NCBI RefSeq assembly: GCF_900112685.1
Contig: NZ_FOMS01000007.1
Location: 124,001-188,000 of the forward strand
DNA length: 64,000 bases
Direction: 5' to 3'
Source: Roseivivax sediminis
Lineage (GTDB): Bacteria > Pseudomonadota > Alphaproteobacteria > Rhodobacterales > Rhodobacteraceae
Below are positions 62,775 through 64,000 of this stretch, in pieces. Every line of letters begins with the position of its first letter. Position 1 is the stretch's first letter. The position numbers and the translations under genes were made by a program. The notes under the pieces are model-generated. The model did no database searches. It worked only from the letters and a program-made list of their open reading frames with translations, and was not told where the DNA came from.

Positions 62775-62998
62775 CTCTCGCGCTCCTCGGAGAGGTTGGT
62801 CCGGCCCGCTCCTCCGCCCTCGCGGGCGTCCTCGCGCGGGGGCGCGTCGTCGTCCCTCAGGATCGAGCGCGCGGCGTATTGGTGGATCGCGCGGCTGCCA
62901 GGCCGCAGGACGAAGAGGATCGTGCCGACGAAGAAGCCGAAGAGCGCGAGAAGCGCCCAGCTGTCGGCGAAGTGGCGCATGAGGGAATAGGTGTCCAT
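62771..62998 (-). CDS. ccoQ: cbb3 oxidase subunit CcoQ (FixQ)
   Basis: 75 residues with one membrane helix (about 12-31) and a charged tail longer than the usual 50-60 residues ([17 protein letters not shown]). The family stabilises the complex. Overlaps ccoP by 4 bp and follows ccoO by 10 bp. Confidence 0.9.
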   Translation of the reverse strand: MDTYSLMRHFADSWALLALFGFFVGTILFVLRPGSRAIHQYAARSILRDDDAPPREDAREGGGAGRTNLSEERER

Positions 62999-63008
62999 GA
63001 CGTCCTCC

Positions 63009-63824
63009 TTACCGGCTGGTCTCGGCGACGAAGGTCGAGAAATCGACCGTCGTGCCGAGCATCTGCAGATAGGCGATCAGCGCATCCATCTCGGTCAGTT
63101 CGGGCTGGCCGTCGAAGTTGCGCACCTGCGCGCCCGGGTAGCGTTCGAGAAGCCCGTCGTAGTCGCCCATCGGGTCGGCCTGGACGTGGAAGTCGGTATA
63201 GGCCGCCTCCAGCATCTCGTCCGAATAGGGCACGCCGACCAGCTTGTGGGTGGCCATCAGGTCCTCGATGTACTGCCCGTCGATATCCGCGCGCATCAGG
63301 TAGTCGTAATTCGGCATGACGCTTTCGGGCACGACGCTTTGCGGGTTGATGAAGTGGTCGACATGCCATTCGTCCGAGTAGCGCCCGCCGACGCGGGCGA
63401 GGTCGGGCCCCGTCCGCTTGGAGCCCCATTGGAACGGGTGGTCGTACATCGATTCCGCCGCCAGGGAGTAATGGCCGTACCGCTCCACCTCGTCGCGCAT
63501 CGGCCGGATCATCTGGCTGTGGCAGACGTAGCAGCCTTCGCGGATGTAGATGTCGCGCCCCGCCAGTTCGAGCGGCGAGTAGGGGCGCACGCCCTCCACC
63601 TCCTCGATCGTGTTCTCGAGCCAGAAGAGCGGCGCGATCTCCACGATGCCGCCGATGGTGACGACGAGGAAAGAGGTGACGAGCAGGAGCGTGGCGTTCT
63701 TCTCCAGGATCGCGTGCTTGTCGATCAGCTTGGTGTGGTGCGGCAGCTCGTTCGGGATGCCGCCGTCATCGGGCTGGGTGACCTTGGGGTCCTGGTCCGC
63801 CGGGGGGATCTTTTCGTTTGTCAT
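63009..63824 (-). CDS. ccoO: cbb3 oxidase monoheme cytochrome c subunit CcoO
   Basis: 271 residues. One membrane helix near 44-66 and a single heme c site CYVCH (98-102) in [17 protein letters not shown] context. The axial Met is suggested by [12 protein letters not shown] near 165. It accepts electrons from CcoP and passes them to CcoN. It follows ccoN by 6 bp, so it is part of the ccoNOQP operon. Confidence 0.97.
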   Translation of the reverse strand: MTNEKIPPADQDPKVTQPDDGGIPNELPHHTKLIDKHAILEKNATLLLVTSFLVVTIGGIVEIAPLFWLENTIEEVEGVRPYSPLELAGRDIYIREGCYVCHSQMIRPMRDEVERYGHYSLAAESMYDHPFQWGSKRTGPDLARVGGRYSDEWHVDHFINPQSVVPESVMPNYDYLMRADIDGQYIEDLMATHKLVGVPYSDEMLEAAYTDFHVQADPMGDYDGLLERYPGAQVRNFDGQPELTEMDALIAYLQMLGTTVDFSTFVAETSR

Positions 63825-63830
63825 CGGTGA

Positions 63831-64000
63831 TTACTCCGCAGGCACGGGGGCGTTGACCGGCCGGGCTTCGGGCTGACGGATCGTCATCCACATGTTCCAG
63901 ACCATGATCAGTCCGCCGGAGAGGTAGAGGACCCCGCCCAGACCGCGCACCACGTACATCGGGAACTTGGCGGCGACGGTGTCGGCGAAGGAGTTGACGA
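63831..64000 (-). CDS. ccoN: cbb3 oxidase catalytic subunit CcoN, C-terminal end (partial)
   Basis: The last 56 residues of CcoN, running off the window edge. The visible part is a membrane helix ([29 protein letters not shown]) and the tail ending APVPAE. This matches the C-terminus of the heme-copper cbb3 catalytic subunit, and its placement just before ccoO confirms it. Only the 3' end is present, because of the window boundary rather than truncation. Confidence 0.95.
   Translation of the reverse strand, partial: VNSFADTVAAKFPMYVVRGLGGVLYLSGGLIMVWNMWMTIRQPEARPVNAPVPAE

Overview
The window is about 64 kb of high-GC DNA from an alphaproteobacterium, most likely a marine or saline member of the Rhodobacteraceae (Roseobacter/Rhodobacter type). 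This rests on gene content: stand-alone ctaD beside a separate ccoNOQP-ccoGHIS block, a single-Cys DksA, a Usg protein, a DUF1127 protein, RTX and Hint-domain proteins, a CtrA-type box and a characteristic 3'-end repeat. No phage, insertion sequence, integrase or CRISPR array was seen. This looks like chromosomal core with some accessory genes. Genes are dense, many overlap by 4 bp (ATGA/GTGA), and nearly every gene has a long open shadow frame on the other strand because of base composition.

Layout. 0-7 kb: DUF934 protein and ferredoxin-NADP reductase, an Ala-rich exported protein, infC (apparent ATA start), a molybdopterin-binding protein translationally coupled to XdhC, an FAD monooxygenase, and DksA. 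7-14 kb: a MoxR ATPase / DUF2927 lipoprotein / two-helix small protein / CoxE-type VWA locus, then a PPC-RTX protein. 14-19 kb: M48 peptidase, trxB, tRNA-Leu(GAG), phosphoesterase, lipid kinase, lipB. 19-25 kb: DUF1127 protein, ctaD, DUF2244 protein, glycosyltransferase, YqeY, carA. 25-30 kb: an MshEN-glycosyltransferase fusion behind a CtrA-type box, FCD regulator, HAD nucleotidase, UbiH-type hydroxylase, Usg. 30-41 kb: gyrA, LysR regulator, M32 carboxypeptidase and ctaA, TrmJ-like methyltransferase, AlkD-like protein, SDR, Hint protein, SnoaL-like protein. 41-50 kb: small SAP-like protein, prfC, GntP permease, a ketosynthase-ACP-lpxD operon, L,D-transpeptidase and M15-like protein. 50-57 kb: two tRNA-Asp genes, a LysR/methyltransferase divergent pair, pirin, an attEFGH-like ABC operon. 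57-64 kb: ccoS-I-H-G and ccoP-Q-O with the 3' end of ccoN, all on the minus strand.

How it fits together. Respiration is the strongest theme: aa3 oxidase subunit I (ctaD), heme A synthase (ctaA), the cbb3 oxidase and its copper-loading and assembly genes (ccoGHIS), with an FNR-type box in front of ccoG, plus UbiH-type chemistry and ferredoxin-NADP reductase. A second theme is the envelope: lpxD with a private ACP and ketosynthase, L,D-transpeptidase and M15-like protein, a LolCDE-like ABC system, and an exopolysaccharide-type synthase with a putative c-di-GMP sensor domain. Translation and replication housekeeping (infC, prfC, gyrA, tRNAs, trmJ) is interspersed.

The most noteworthy items are a family of seven related intergenic elements, six of them directly behind stop codons; the CtrA box plus MshEN domain on a glycosyltransferase; the MoxR-VWA locus carrying a lipoprotein and small membrane protein between the ATPase and VWA genes; a Gly at the GyrA Ser83 position; a short unannotated reading frame ending at a strong terminator; and the ATA start of infC. 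All family assignments come from reading motifs by eye; no database search was possible.
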